DNA of 17,721 bases from an uncultured Collinsella sp. GTDB lineage: Bacteria; Actinomycetota; Coriobacteriia; Coriobacteriales; Coriobacteriaceae. The translations under genes and the position numbers were made by a program. This document shows positions 6,722 to 15,114 of this stretch, piece by piece; position 1 is the stretch's first letter; every line of letters starts with the position of its first letter. The notes under the pieces were generated by a model, which was not told the DNA's origin, did not search any database, and saw only the letters and a list, made by a program, of their open reading frames with translations. The stretch covers positions 1 through 17,721 of the forward strand of contig CABUQW010000038.1 in the NCBI GenBank assembly GCA_902493895.1, in the 5' to 3' direction.

Positions 6722-8329
6722 TTATCCGCACACGCCGCATTTTGCACAGGCCGAAAGTGCGGCCGGAGCCTGCGCGATGCCGCCCTTTGCCGTCTCGCGC
6801 AGCGTGGCCGGCAACGCGTGACCCACCGAAAGCATGACATGTGCCATCTGGTCAAACGGCACCAAGCTCTTAATGCCGGCGAGGGCGAGTTGTGCCGAGC
6901 TAAAGGCCGCTGCCACGCCGATGGCGTTGCGGTTTTGGCAGGGCACTTCCACGAGGCCACCGACGGGGTCGCAAACGAGGCCCAGCAGGTTACTCAGCGC
7001 GATGGAACTGGCGTCGAGAGCCTGCTCGGGCGTGCCGCCGAGCATCTGCACCAGCGCGGCGGCCGCCATGGCGGCCGCACTTCCGACCTCGGCCTGACAG
7101 CCGCCCTCGGCGCCGGCAACGCAGGCGCTTGTGGTGAGGTTGAGGCCGATGGCGGCTGCGCAGTAGAGCGCGTCCATGACTTGCTCGTCGTCGAGCTGGA
7201 GGTGGTCTGCGAGCGCCAGCACGCAGCCGGGCACGACACCCGCGGAGCCTGCCGTCGGAGCTGCGACGATCACACCCATCGTGGCGGAACGCTCGAGCAC
7301 GGCCATGGCGCGGGCCACGGCATCGGTCTGGACGGCGCCCATTAAGCTGGAGCTCAGGTCGTTGCTGCCGGTGGCATCGACAAGCTTTGCTTCGCCGCCG
7401 ATGAGGCCGCCGAGCGAGCGCTGCGGATTGGCGATGGGGGCTGTGGTCTCTTCGCGCATGACGTCGAGCACGCGGCGCATAGCGGCGACGGCGTGGGCCT
7501 CGCCGGTCAGACGAGCCTCGCGCACGGCCATGACGGCGCCGATGCTGAGCCCCAGTTCCTTGCACGCATCGAGCAGCTGCTCTCCGTCGTCGAAGATTTC
7601 CTTTGCCGAGACGCCGGGGGAGAGCGACGAGGCAGAACCGGGGAGCTCGATAAAGGTCGCGTAATCGACATTGTCGAGCTTGCGTAGCATCGGGATAACG
7701 GTGTCGTCTGGCGCGCCGTCGGTCTCAAAGACGGAGTAGGCCTGGCCGCCCACTTCGGTGCGGTAGGTGCGGCAGAAGGCGATGTTCACGTGTGCGTAGG
7801 CGAGCAGGTTCGTGAGCGCGGCGAGCACGCCGGGGACGTCCTGGTGCGCCACGAAGAGCGTGGAATACATGCCCGAGATGTCGACGCCGACGCCGTTGAT
7901 GCGGCTGATGCGCATCTTTCCGCCGCCGAGGCTCTCGCCGCGGACCTGTGCCGTGGCGCCCGTGGCGTCGACCATGTCGATGTCGACGGTGTTGGGGTGG
8001 ATGGAGGCGTCGTCGCCCTTGATGTCAAAGTGATAGTCGAGGCCCTGCTCGCGTGCGAGGTTGAAGGCCTGCTTGATGTTCTCGTCATCGGTGTCGAGGC
8101 CCAGAATGCCCGCGACGAGCGCACGGTCGGTGCCGTGGCCGCGGTAGGTGTGGGCGAAGGAGTTCCACAGCCCAAAGGTTACTTTGGTGATGCGGCCTTC
8201 AAGCAGGCTGGCGGCAACTTGGGCGCAGCGCAGGGCGCCGGCGGTGTGCGATGAGCTGGGGCCGACCATGACGGGGCCTAAGATCTCGAATGCCGAGGTC
8301 GTAGCTAGTGTTTGCGGCTTGCCTGCCAT
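6722..8329 (-). CDS. sdaA: L-serine dehydratase (ammonia-lyase), iron-sulfur, single chain with ACT domain
   Basis: 535 residues. It converts L-serine to pyruvate and ammonia with a [4Fe-4S] cluster. N-terminal beta domain (about 10-150) with the signature GPSSSHTAGALR (23-34). An ACT-like segment (about 155-230) runs from FVAHQDVPGVLAALTNLL. The alpha catalytic domain (about 245-530) has PTAGSAGVVPG (358-368) and the probable cluster ligands Cys411 (GGCQAE), Cys453 (LVCDPVGG) and Cys464 (VPCQNRN). The tail ends CAKCGVCG. In a related enzyme the C-terminal Cys enters the partner's active site, which may apply here. Order and content equal a fusion of the two-subunit SdaAB (beta+ACT) and SdaAA (alpha). 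The start at 8329 is set by AAAGGAG 5 nt upstream; an in-frame extension to 8416 enters a palindromic repeat and is rejected. Monocistronic, supplying pyruvate in an amino-acid-fermenting anaerobe. Confidence 0.93.
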   Translation of the reverse strand: MAGKPQTLATTSAFEILGPVMVGPSSSHTAGALRCAQVAASLLEGRITKVTFGLWNSFAHTYRGHGTDRALVAGILGLDTDDENIKQAFNLAREQGLDYHFDIKGDDASIHPNTVDIDMVDATGATAQVRGESLGGGKMRISRINGVGVDISGMYSTLFVAHQDVPGVLAALTNLLAYAHVNIAFCRTYRTEVGGQAYSVFETDGAPDDTVIPMLRKLDNVDYATFIELPGSASSLSPGVSAKEIFDDGEQLLDACKELGLSIGAVMAVREARLTGEAHAVAAMRRVLDVMREETTAPIANPQRSLGGLIGGEAKLVDATGSNDLSSSLMGAVQTDAVARAMAVLERSATMGVIVAAPTAGSAGVVPGCVLALADHLQLDDEQVMDALYCAAAIGLNLTTSACVAGAEGGCQAEVGSAAAMAAAALVQMLGGTPEQALDASSIALSNLLGLVCDPVGGLVEVPCQNRNAIGVAAAFSSAQLALAGIKSLVPFDQMAHVMLSVGHALPATLRETAKGGIAQAPAALSACAKCGVCG

Positions 8330-8354
8330 GGTTGCTCCTTTGCCTTGTCTCGTC

Positions 8355-8475
8355 GTCCCGAGGGGCGGGGCATAAGGTCGCCTGCTCGGACAGTCCTGCT
8401 CGCACGGAGAGCACATTAGGTGCTCTCCGGCTCGTGCGGAACTCGCGATCGACCTTATGCCCCGCCCCTCGGGAC
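8355..8475. repeat. Long palindromic element, copy 1 (26-bp perfect arms, 60-nt shared core)
   Basis: The left arm 8355-8380 (begins GTCCCGAGGGGCGGGG) is exactly complementary to the right arm 8450-8475. The 69 nt between them contain a core at 8384-8443 that is 55/60 identical to 14941-15000. Inside the core, a 10-bp stem (8405-8414 with 8420-8429, loop ATTAG) is flanked by short pairing segments (GCA 8402-8404 with TGC 8435-8437). It lies between metK and sdaA, 26 nt upstream of the sdaA ATG, so a metK-side or sdaA transcript may contain it. It carries no gene. It may be a structured RNA or a non-autonomous mobile element. Confidence 0.85.
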
Positions 8476-8570
8476 TAAGGATACATGGTTGGAGTTGTCA
8501 GATGGCGAAATTCATTAGCTGGAGATACGCCTTGCTCTGCATGACGAAACATCTTCACCAACGGTTAAAT

Positions 8571-8606
8571 AAAAAAGAAGTACCGGTTGGAGCCGGTACT
8601 TCTTTT
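8571..8606 (-). terminator. Intrinsic terminator after metK (possibly bidirectional)
   Basis: GAAGTACCGG (8577-8586) and CCGGTACTTC (8593-8602) form a 10-bp stem with loop TTGGAG. The flanking AAAA and TTTT extend pairing. On the minus strand six T follow (8571-8576), 38 nt beyond the metK stop. On the plus strand TTTT also follows, but no plus-strand gene is present there. The remaining stretch between this and the palindrome (8476-8570) shows no gene or clear promoter. Confidence 0.85.
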
Positions 8607-8643
8607 GGTGCGTTGTTTCTTGGCTGTAGCTTTTGCCGTTAGC

Positions 8644-9924
<1,281 letters not shown>

Positions 9925-9946
9925 GATTGTCCTTTCAAAAACGTGT

Positions 9947-9973
9947 CCCGGCGACCGTTACCATTCCGCCGGG
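9947..9973 (-). promoter_or_regulatory. Hairpin in the metK leader
   Basis: CCCGGCG (9947-9953) and CGCCGGG (9967-9973) form a perfect 7-bp stem with a 13-nt loop, ending about 10 nt before the ribosome binding site of metK. It would lie in the mRNA leader if the -10 at 9992-9997 is correct. It is too small for a known SAM riboswitch that I can recognise, and no SAM-I type four-way junction is seen. It may modulate translation or be incidental. Confidence 0.4.
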
Positions 9974-9991
9974 CTCTCTATGCAAGGGCAC

Positions 9992-10019
9992 ATCATAGCG
10001 CGTAAATTAAACATTCACA
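9992..10019 (-). promoter_or_regulatory. Possible metK promoter
   Basis: The minus strand carries TATGAT (9992-9997) with TGTGAA (10014-10019) at a 16-nt spacing, a fair -10 and a weak -35. Transcription would start about 60 nt before the metK ATG. It lies just outside the palindrome at 10034-10117. Confidence 0.4.
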
Positions 10020-10033
10020 CCCTTTCCGCACCT

Positions 10034-10117
10034 ACTCATTGGGGACAGACTTAAATGAGTAGCCTTAAATTAAGAATGTCCCCAGCGACTGGTCATTTAA
10101 GTCTGTCCCCAATGAGT
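10034..10117. repeat. Palindromic repeat between divergent metK and gltX (25-bp perfect arms)
   Basis: The left arm 10034-10058 (ACTCATTGGGGACAGACTTA onward) is exactly complementary to the right arm 10093-10117. The 34-nt middle holds a third, imperfect copy of the arm sequence (TTAAGAATGTCCCCA, 10070-10084, 13/15 identical to the right arm), so two alternative hairpins are possible. An outer pair CCGCAC (10026-10031) / GTGCGG (10133-10138) encloses it. It is similar in style to REP-type repeats of the GGGGACAGACTTAAATGA kind that I associate with IS200-like (RAYT) transposases; that link is from memory. Confidence 0.8.
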
Positions 10118-10155
10118 GGGTCGGTGCCCTTTGTGCGGAGGTTGCTTTGTTGCTT

Positions 10156-10161
10156 TATACT
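10156..10161 (+). promoter_or_regulatory. Possible -10 box of gltX
   Basis: TATACT at 10156-10161, about 40 nt upstream of the gltX ATG. The best -35 is TTGTGC (10131-10136) at a 19-nt spacing, which is weak. The position immediately after the palindrome suits the gltX promoter. Confidence 0.4.
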
Positions 10162-10201
10162 GATGCGGTTAGACATCCATCCTGCAATCGAGGAGATTTC
10201 C

Positions 10202-11677
10202 ATGGCATCAGACGTTCGCGTCCGCTTTGCACCCTCACCCACGGGCAAGCTGCACATCGGCGGCGCCCGCACCGCTATCTATAACTGGGCTTTCGCCCGT
10301 GCAAACGGCGGCACGTTCATCCTGCGCATCGACGACACCGATCCCACCCGTTCCACCGACGAGAACACGCAGATCATCCTACGCGCCATGCGTTGGCTGG
10401 GTCTTGACTGGGACGAGGGCCCCGAGGTGGGCGGCGACTTTGGCCCCTATGCCCAGACCGAGCGCCTGGACCTGTACAAGCAGGCCGCCCAGAAGCTTTG
10501 GGATGAAGGCAAGGCCTATCCCTGCTTCTGCACCAAGGAGCAGCTCGACGCCGACCGCAAGGCCGCGCAGGAGCGCAAGGACCCCTTCCAGGGCTATCAG
10601 CGCCGCTGCCGCGATCTTGATCCCGAGGAGGCCCGCCGCCGCATCGAGGCCGGCGAGCCCTACGTCCTGCGCATCAAGGTGCCCGAGGACCGCGGCGACG
10701 TCGTCATTCACGACGCCGTCCATGGCGAGGTGACCTTCGATGCCAAGGAGCTCGACGACTTTGTTATCTTCCGCTCCGACGGCACGCCCACGTACAACTT
10801 CGCGACCGTCGTCGACGACGCCATGATGAAGATCACCCACGTCATCCGCGGCGACGACCACCTGTCCAACACCCCGCGTCAGGTCATGGTTTACGAGGCC
10901 CTCGGTGCGCCCGTGCCTACGTTCGCCCACATCTCCATGATTCTGGGCGCCGACGGCAAAAAGCTCTCCAAGCGCCATGGCGCCACCTCGGTGGAGGAGT
11001 ACCGCGATGCCGGCTACCTGCCCGATGCGTTCGTCAACTACTTGGCACTGCTCGGCTGGTCGCTCGACGGCGAGACCACGATCATCCCGCGCGATGTTCT
11101 GGCCAGCAAGTTCTCGCTCGACCGCATCTCCAAGAACCCGGCGACCTTCGACCCCAAGAAGCTCGATTGGGTCAATGCCGAGTACATCAACGGCATGTCC
11201 GATGCTCAGTTTGCCGACGAGATCATGGTCCCCGAGCTGCACGAGGCAGGCCTTATCGAGGGTAACGTCGAGTACGGCGAGGACTGGATCGACGCGCTCG
11301 CTGCCATCGTCAAGCCGCGCACCAAGATGCCGGCCGACGCCGTGACCGTCGCCGCCCCCATCTTTGCCACGGCCGAGACGCTCGAGTATGACGAGAAGTC
11401 CGTCAACAAGGGCCTGGCCAAGGAGGGCATGGGCGCCATTCTGGATGCCGCCAAGGCCGCGCTCGAGGGCGTGGACGAGTGGACGGCCGCCAACATCGAT
11501 GCCGCGCTTGAACCGCTGCCCGAGCAGATGGACCTCAAGAAGCGCGTGGTGTTCCAGGTCGTGCGCGTCGCCGTCTGCGGCAACATGGTGAGCCCTCCGC
11601 TGGGCGAGACTATGGCGCTCGTCGGCCGTGACGACTGCCTGGCGCGCATCGATCGCGCCCGCACGATGGCGCTGTAA
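10202..11677 (+). CDS. gltX: Glutamyl-tRNA synthetase
   Basis: 491 residues, normal for bacterial GluRS. It charges tRNA-Glu (and possibly tRNA-Gln for later amidation) in the cytoplasm. The class I signatures are in place: the HIGH variant HIGG (18-21) in RFAPSPTGKLHIGGARTA, and the KMSKS variant KLSKR (254-258) in ADGKKLSKRHG. Cys108 and Cys110 (CFC) and Cys136 resemble the zinc-site region of GluRS. The C-terminal anticodon-binding helical domain follows from about residue 330. The start is set by GAGGAG about 6 nt before ATG 10202; a longer in-frame opening at 10055 would translate the palindromic repeat and lacks a ribosome site. Strongly C-ending codons suggest high expression. Single-gene unit ending at the terminator at 11701. 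Confidence 0.97.
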   Translation: MASDVRVRFAPSPTGKLHIGGARTAIYNWAFARANGGTFILRIDDTDPTRSTDENTQIILRAMRWLGLDWDEGPEVGGDFGPYAQTERLDLYKQAAQKLWDEGKAYPCFCTKEQLDADRKAAQERKDPFQGYQRRCRDLDPEEARRRIEAGEPYVLRIKVPEDRGDVVIHDAVHGEVTFDAKELDDFVIFRSDGTPTYNFATVVDDAMMKITHVIRGDDHLSNTPRQVMVYEALGAPVPTFAHISMILGADGKKLSKRHGATSVEEYRDAGYLPDAFVNYLALLGWSLDGETTIIPRDVLASKFSLDRISKNPATFDPKKLDWVNAEYINGMSDAQFADEIMVPELHEAGLIEGNVEYGEDWIDALAAIVKPRTKMPADAVTVAAPIFATAETLEYDEKSVNKGLAKEGMGAILDAAKAALEGVDEWTAANIDAALEPLPEQMDLKKRVVFQVVRVAVCGNMVSPPLGETMALVGRDDCLARIDRARTMAL

Positions 11678-11700
11678 CAGTCGCGCAAACGCATGTATCC

Positions 11701-11735
11701 GAGCCCCGTTCACCCGAGCGGGGCTCTTATTTCTG
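11701..11735 (+). terminator. Intrinsic terminator after gltX
   Basis: GAGCCCCG (11701-11708) pairs with CGGGGCTC (11719-11726), 8 bp with a 10-nt loop, followed by TTATTTCT. It starts 23 nt after the gltX stop. Confidence 0.8.
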
Positions 11736-11751
11736 TACCGATGAGCGGTTT

Positions 11752-11857
11752 GCTGGGACAAAATAATCAGTAGTGTTTGTCCCATGGCCGATACGAGTGT
11801 CAAGCTTGTTGCGTCACTCGAACATGGGACAAACACTACTGATTATTTTGTCCCAGC
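11752..11857. repeat. Palindromic repeat upstream of priA (35-bp perfect arms)
   Basis: The left arm 11752-11786 is exactly complementary to the right arm 11823-11857 over 35 nt. Each arm is itself a small hairpin, because it begins TGGGACAAA and ends TTTGTCCCA. A further 6-bp inner stem (CGAGTG 11794-11799, CACTCG 11815-11820) continues the fold. The element ends 30 nt before the priA ATG, so a transcript starting upstream would carry a very stable hairpin in its leader. The GGGACA ends recall the other intergenic repeats, but the arm body differs from theirs. Confidence 0.85.
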
Positions 11858-11887
11858 CCTTTCAGGTCCGTTCGTTAGAGGTGGTGT

Positions 11888-14341
11888 ATGGCTCAACAAC
11901 TGTCGCTGTTTGCTTCGCCGGAACCGGAGGAGACTCCGGCGAAGCCCGTGCCTGCCGCTGCCTCGGCTCAGCCTAAGCCTGCACCTGAGCCCATTGCCGC
12001 CTACGCGAGCGTGGTCCTCGACATTCCCATCCGCGCGCTGTCCGAGCCATTTGCCTACAGCATTTCGCAGTCCCTTGCCAACGAGGCGCAGATCGGATCC
12101 ACGGTCCTGGTCCACTTTGGCAACCGTGCGGCCGCGGGCTATATCGTCGACATTGCGCCTGAGCTGGGCGACCTACAGGGCAACAACGCCCTCGACCCAT
12201 CGCGCATTAAGCCCGTCGAAGCCATCCTCAGCAAACCGCTCTTTACCGCCGAGGCTGCCCGCATTGCGCGTTGGATGAGCCGCGAGTATGTCGCGACGCT
12301 TTCCGAATGCTTGCGCCTGTTCTTGCCCCCGGGCGGAAGTCCACGTGTCGTGAAGGGCGATGACGGGGCGTGGACGGTTGAGCGCCCGGCCGTCAAGCCT
12401 ATCCAAAACCGTTGGGTGATGCTTACGCCCGAGGGCTTTGACTATACGCCGCCCAAGACCGCCGTTCGCCAGCGTCAGCTCATCGAGGCGCTCCAATGCG
12501 GCCCGGTCACGACGCGCGACCTCAACCTGCTCTACAACAGCATGTCGGCAACCATCAAGGCGCTCGAAAAACGAGGCGTCGTGGTGGTGGAAGAGCGCCG
12601 CGCCTGGCGTGGCTGCAGCGATCAGACCACGCTGTCCTCGGCAAGCGGCAAGGCGCCGGTCTCCCTTACCAACGGCCAGCAACAGGCGCTCGCGCAGATT
12701 GAGCGCGCCCGTCTGGACGCTCATGGCGACGTGGTGCTGGTCGACGGCGTCACCGGCTCCGGCAAAACCGAGGTTTACCTCTCCGCCATCGAGCACGTGC
12801 TCGCGGCCGGCCGCTCGGCCTGCGTGCTTGTGCCCGAGATTTCGCTGACGGCCCAAACCGTCGGCCGCTTCCGCTCGCGCTTTGGCGAGACGGTCGCGGT
12901 CTTCCACTCGCGCCTTTCGGCCGGCGAACGCCTGGACCAGTGGGATATGGTTGCCAGCGGTGCCGCCCGCGTTGTCGTCGGCGCGCGTTCGGCGCTCTTT
13001 TGCCCGCTCAGCGACCTGGGCCTCATCATCATCGACGAGGAGCACGAGACCAGCTATAAGCAGGGCTCAAGTCCGCGCTACCATGCGCGTGAGGTGGCGG
13101 CCGAGATGGCGCGCCGCTATCGCTGCCCGCTCGTGTTGGGCTCGGCTACGCCTTCTGCCGAGGCCCTCGACTGCTGTCGCCGCGGTATGCACAACGGTGT
13201 CACCTGGACGCGTGTCGAGATGCCCGAGCGCCCGGGACACGCCGTGCTGCCCACAGTCCGCATTGCCGACCTGCGCCGTGAGTTTTCTCACGGCAGCCGC
13301 TCCATGTTCTCAAAACCCTTGATGGAGGGCTTGGAGCGTGTTGTCGAGCGCCGCGAGAAGGCCGTGCTGCTGCATAACCGCCGTGGCTTTGCGCCGTTCC
13401 TGATGTGTCGCGAGTGCGGCTGCGTTCCCACCTGCAACCACTGCTCCACCGCGCTTACGTATCACGAGCGCACGCACACGCTGCAATGTCACACATGCGG
13501 ATCCTCCTGGCGCGTGCAGCCGTATCCCGCGCCCACGAGTCGTTGCCCCAAATGTGGCAGTCGCTACCTGGCAAAAATGGGGCTGGGCACGCAGCAGATC
13601 GAGGACGCACTGCACCAGATGCTGCCCGACGACGTCGCCATCATTCGCATGGACGCCGATTCCACGCGCGGCAAGGATGCGCACAAAAAGCTGCTCGAGC
13701 AGTTCGATGCCGCCGATTGCGCGGTGCTGCTGGGCACCCAGATGATCGCCAAGGGCCTCGACTTTCCCGAGGTCACGCTCGTGGGCGTGGTCAATGCCGA
13801 CTTTGCGCTAAAGTTGCCCGATTTTAGGGCGGGGGAGCGCGCCTACGATTTGCTGGAGCAGGTCGCTGGCCGTGCTGGTCGCGGCGATCGTTCCGGCGAG
13901 GTCATCATCCAGACCTACCTGCCCGAGGATCCGGTCATTCGCGCCGTCGCTGAGCACGACCGTTCGATCTTTACCGACTACGACCTGGACCAGCGCCGCG
14001 ACGCGCTGTACCCGCCGTTTGTTCGCCTGGTCAACATCTTGGTGTGGTCGGCGAACCGAGACGACGCGCAGGACTACATTGGGCGCATCGCAAAGCTCCT
14101 TAAGCGCCGCTGGCACGCCGCCGCCCCTGATTTTTTGCGGGCGGGGAGTGTCGTGCCGCAGGTGCTAGGCCCGGCTTCGTGTGTAATCGAGAGAGCCAAG
14201 GACCGTTACCGCTTCCATCTGCTTGTAAAGTCTCCGGTAGGGTACCATGTCTCTGACGATATCGACGCCTGCCTCAAAGAGGCGGGCTCCGTGCGCGGCG
14301 TGAGCGTGAGCGTTGACGTCGACGCCTATGATTTGATGTAA
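11888..14341 (+). CDS. priA: Primosomal protein N' / replication restart helicase PriA
   Basis: 817 residues. It rebinds stalled or collapsed replication forks and reloads the replisome as a 3'-5' DNA helicase. An unusual Pro/Ala-rich lead (about 1-38) precedes the DNA-binding domain. The helicase core has Walker A GVTGSGKT (287-294), DEEH (383-386), GSATPS (418-423), GTQMIAKG (616-623) and QVAGRAGRG (658-666). All eight zinc-binding Cys are present: 507, 510, 516, 519, 534, 537, 553, 556. ATG 11888 follows AGAGGTGG, with no better start nearby. Def follows after an 18-nt gap, so it is probably co-transcribed. The priA-def-fmt-rsmB order is common in Gram-positive bacteria. The palindrome directly upstream may lie in its leader. 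Confidence 0.96.
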   Translation: MAQQLSLFASPEPEETPAKPVPAAASAQPKPAPEPIAAYASVVLDIPIRALSEPFAYSISQSLANEAQIGSTVLVHFGNRAAAGYIVDIAPELGDLQGNNALDPSRIKPVEAILSKPLFTAEAARIARWMSREYVATLSECLRLFLPPGGSPRVVKGDDGAWTVERPAVKPIQNRWVMLTPEGFDYTPPKTAVRQRQLIEALQCGPVTTRDLNLLYNSMSATIKALEKRGVVVVEERRAWRGCSDQTTLSSASGKAPVSLTNGQQQALAQIERARLDAHGDVVLVDGVTGSGKTEVYLSAIEHVLAAGRSACVLVPEISLTAQTVGRFRSRFGETVAVFHSRLSAGERLDQWDMVASGAARVVVGARSALFCPLSDLGLIIIDEEHETSYKQGSSPRYHAREVAAEMARRYRCPLVLGSATPSAEALDCCRRGMHNGVTWTRVEMPERPGHAVLPTVRIADLRREFSHGSRSMFSKPLMEGLERVVERREKAVLLHNRRGFAPFLMCRECGCVPTCNHCSTALTYHERTHTLQCHTCGSSWRVQPYPAPTSRCPKCGSRYLAKMGLGTQQIEDALHQMLPDDVAIIRMDADSTRGKDAHKKLLEQFDAADCAVLLGTQMIAKGLDFPEVTLVGVVNADFALKLPDFRAGERAYDLLEQVAGRAGRGDRSGEVIIQTYLPEDPVIRAVAEHDRSIFTDYDLDQRRDALYPPFVRLVNILVWSANRDDAQDYIGRIAKLLKRRWHAAAPDFLRAGSVVPQVLGPASCVIERAKDRYRFHLLVKSPVGYHVSDDIDACLKEAGSVRGVSVSVDVDAYDLM

Positions 14342-14359
14342 CAAACCGAAAGGATGGCC

Positions 14360-14896
14360 ATGGAAGCCAATGGAATCGTACTGTCGCCCGACCCTCGTCT
14401 GCGCCAGGAGTGCGCCGTCATCGAGGAGATTACCCCAGCGATCGAGGCGCTTGCCGAGAAGATGAAGAAGATGATGTTCGACAACGGCGGCTGCGGCCTG
14501 GCTGCTCCGCAGATCGGCGAGCTTATTCAGCTCGTCACCATCGACTGCGACTACAGCGACAAGAACGACTACGACCCGTACGTGCTCATCAACCCTGTCA
14601 TTGTTGAGCAGAGCGACCATCTGGTACCGTTTAGCGAGGGCTGCCTTTCCATCCCGGGCATTAGCTGCGAGATCGAGCGTCCCGACCATGTTGTCGTCGA
14701 GGCGTACGACTTGGACGCAAACCTGATTCGCTATGAGGCCTCGGGCGACCTGTTCTGCGTGTGCCTGCAGCACGAGATTGATCACCTGCACGGCAACACC
14801 ATGTTCGAGCGGCTGAAACCCATGCAGAGGCTCAAGGCAGTCAAGGAGTACCAGGACGCCCTGGCCCGCGGCGCTCGACCGGGCGAGACGGAGTAA
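14360..14896 (+). CDS. def: Peptide deformylase
   Basis: 178 residues. It removes the formyl group from the N-terminal Met of nascent proteins at the ribosome; a metalloenzyme, usually iron. All three motifs are intact: GCGLAAPQ (44-51), EGCLS (93-97) with the metal-ligand Cys, and HEIDH (138-142) with the two His ligands and catalytic Glu. The start at 14360 is preferred over the ATG at 14354, because the AAAGG site directly abuts the latter and is about 6 nt from the former. It is the functional partner of fmt downstream, which adds the formyl group, but a 361-nt gap holding a large palindrome and a terminator-like hairpin separates them. Confidence 0.96.
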   Translation: MEANGIVLSPDPRLRQECAVIEEITPAIEALAEKMKKMMFDNGGCGLAAPQIGELIQLVTIDCDYSDKNDYDPYVLINPVIVEQSDHLVPFSEGCLSIPGISCEIERPDHVVVEAYDLDANLIRYEASGDLFCVCLQHEIDHLHGNTMFERLKPMQRLKAVKEYQDALARGARPGETE

Positions 14897-14904
14897 GCCC
14901 CACC

Positions 14905-15041
14905 GTCCCCTTCCGCCGCAGGGCTTAGGTTTTGCTCCATGCTCAAACAGTCCTGCTCGCACGAAGAGCACATTAAGTGCTCTTCGGCTCGTGCGGAACT
15001 GCGCGTGGAGCAATAACCTAAGCCCTGCGGCGGAAGGGGAC
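14905..15041. repeat. Long palindromic element, copy 2 (27-bp perfect arms, shared 60-nt core)
   Basis: The left arm 14905-14931 (GTCCCCTTCCGCCGCAGGGC onward) is exactly complementary to 15015-15041. After one bulged base, TTGCTCCA pairing extends the stem inward (left to 14939, right from 15006). The core 14941-15000 is 55/60 identical to copy 1 (8384-8443), including the 10-bp inner stem 14962-14971 / 14977-14986. The arms have no sequence similarity to those of copy 1 beyond the GTCCC ends and a TAAGGT/TTAGGT inner end. It lies 8 nt after the def stop. GGGCTTA of the left arm (14921-14927) could also pair with TAAGCCC at the def stop (14894-14900). Confidence 0.85.
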
Positions 15042-15114
15042 TGCGTTTTCGTGCTCGTCTCTCCCGGGTGCCGATGGGTCAGGGAGGGGCGTCTTCGCTG
15101 ATAATTGCTTTGCT

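Noticed and set aside
8355..8475. Ordinary intrinsic terminator for metK
   Set aside because: A strong terminator already exists at 8571-8606, no T-run follows the long palindrome on either strand, and the core is shared with 14905-15041, where the flanking genes run on the opposite strand.
9947..9973. SAM riboswitch before metK
   Set aside because: Only a single 7-bp hairpin is present; no multi-stem aptamer or conserved SAM-binding core could be recognised in the short leader.
10055..10201. N-terminal extension of gltX from an upstream ATG
   Set aside because: It translates the palindromic repeat, has no ribosome site, and the conserved GluRS start with GAGGAG lies at 10202.
10379..11836. 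Very long antisense frame opposite gltX (and similar ones opposite rsmB at 16049-17569 and ldt at 4611-5990)
   Set aside because: Codon-biased GC-rich genes generate long antisense frames; no motifs and no ribosome sites. The sense genes have complete family signatures.
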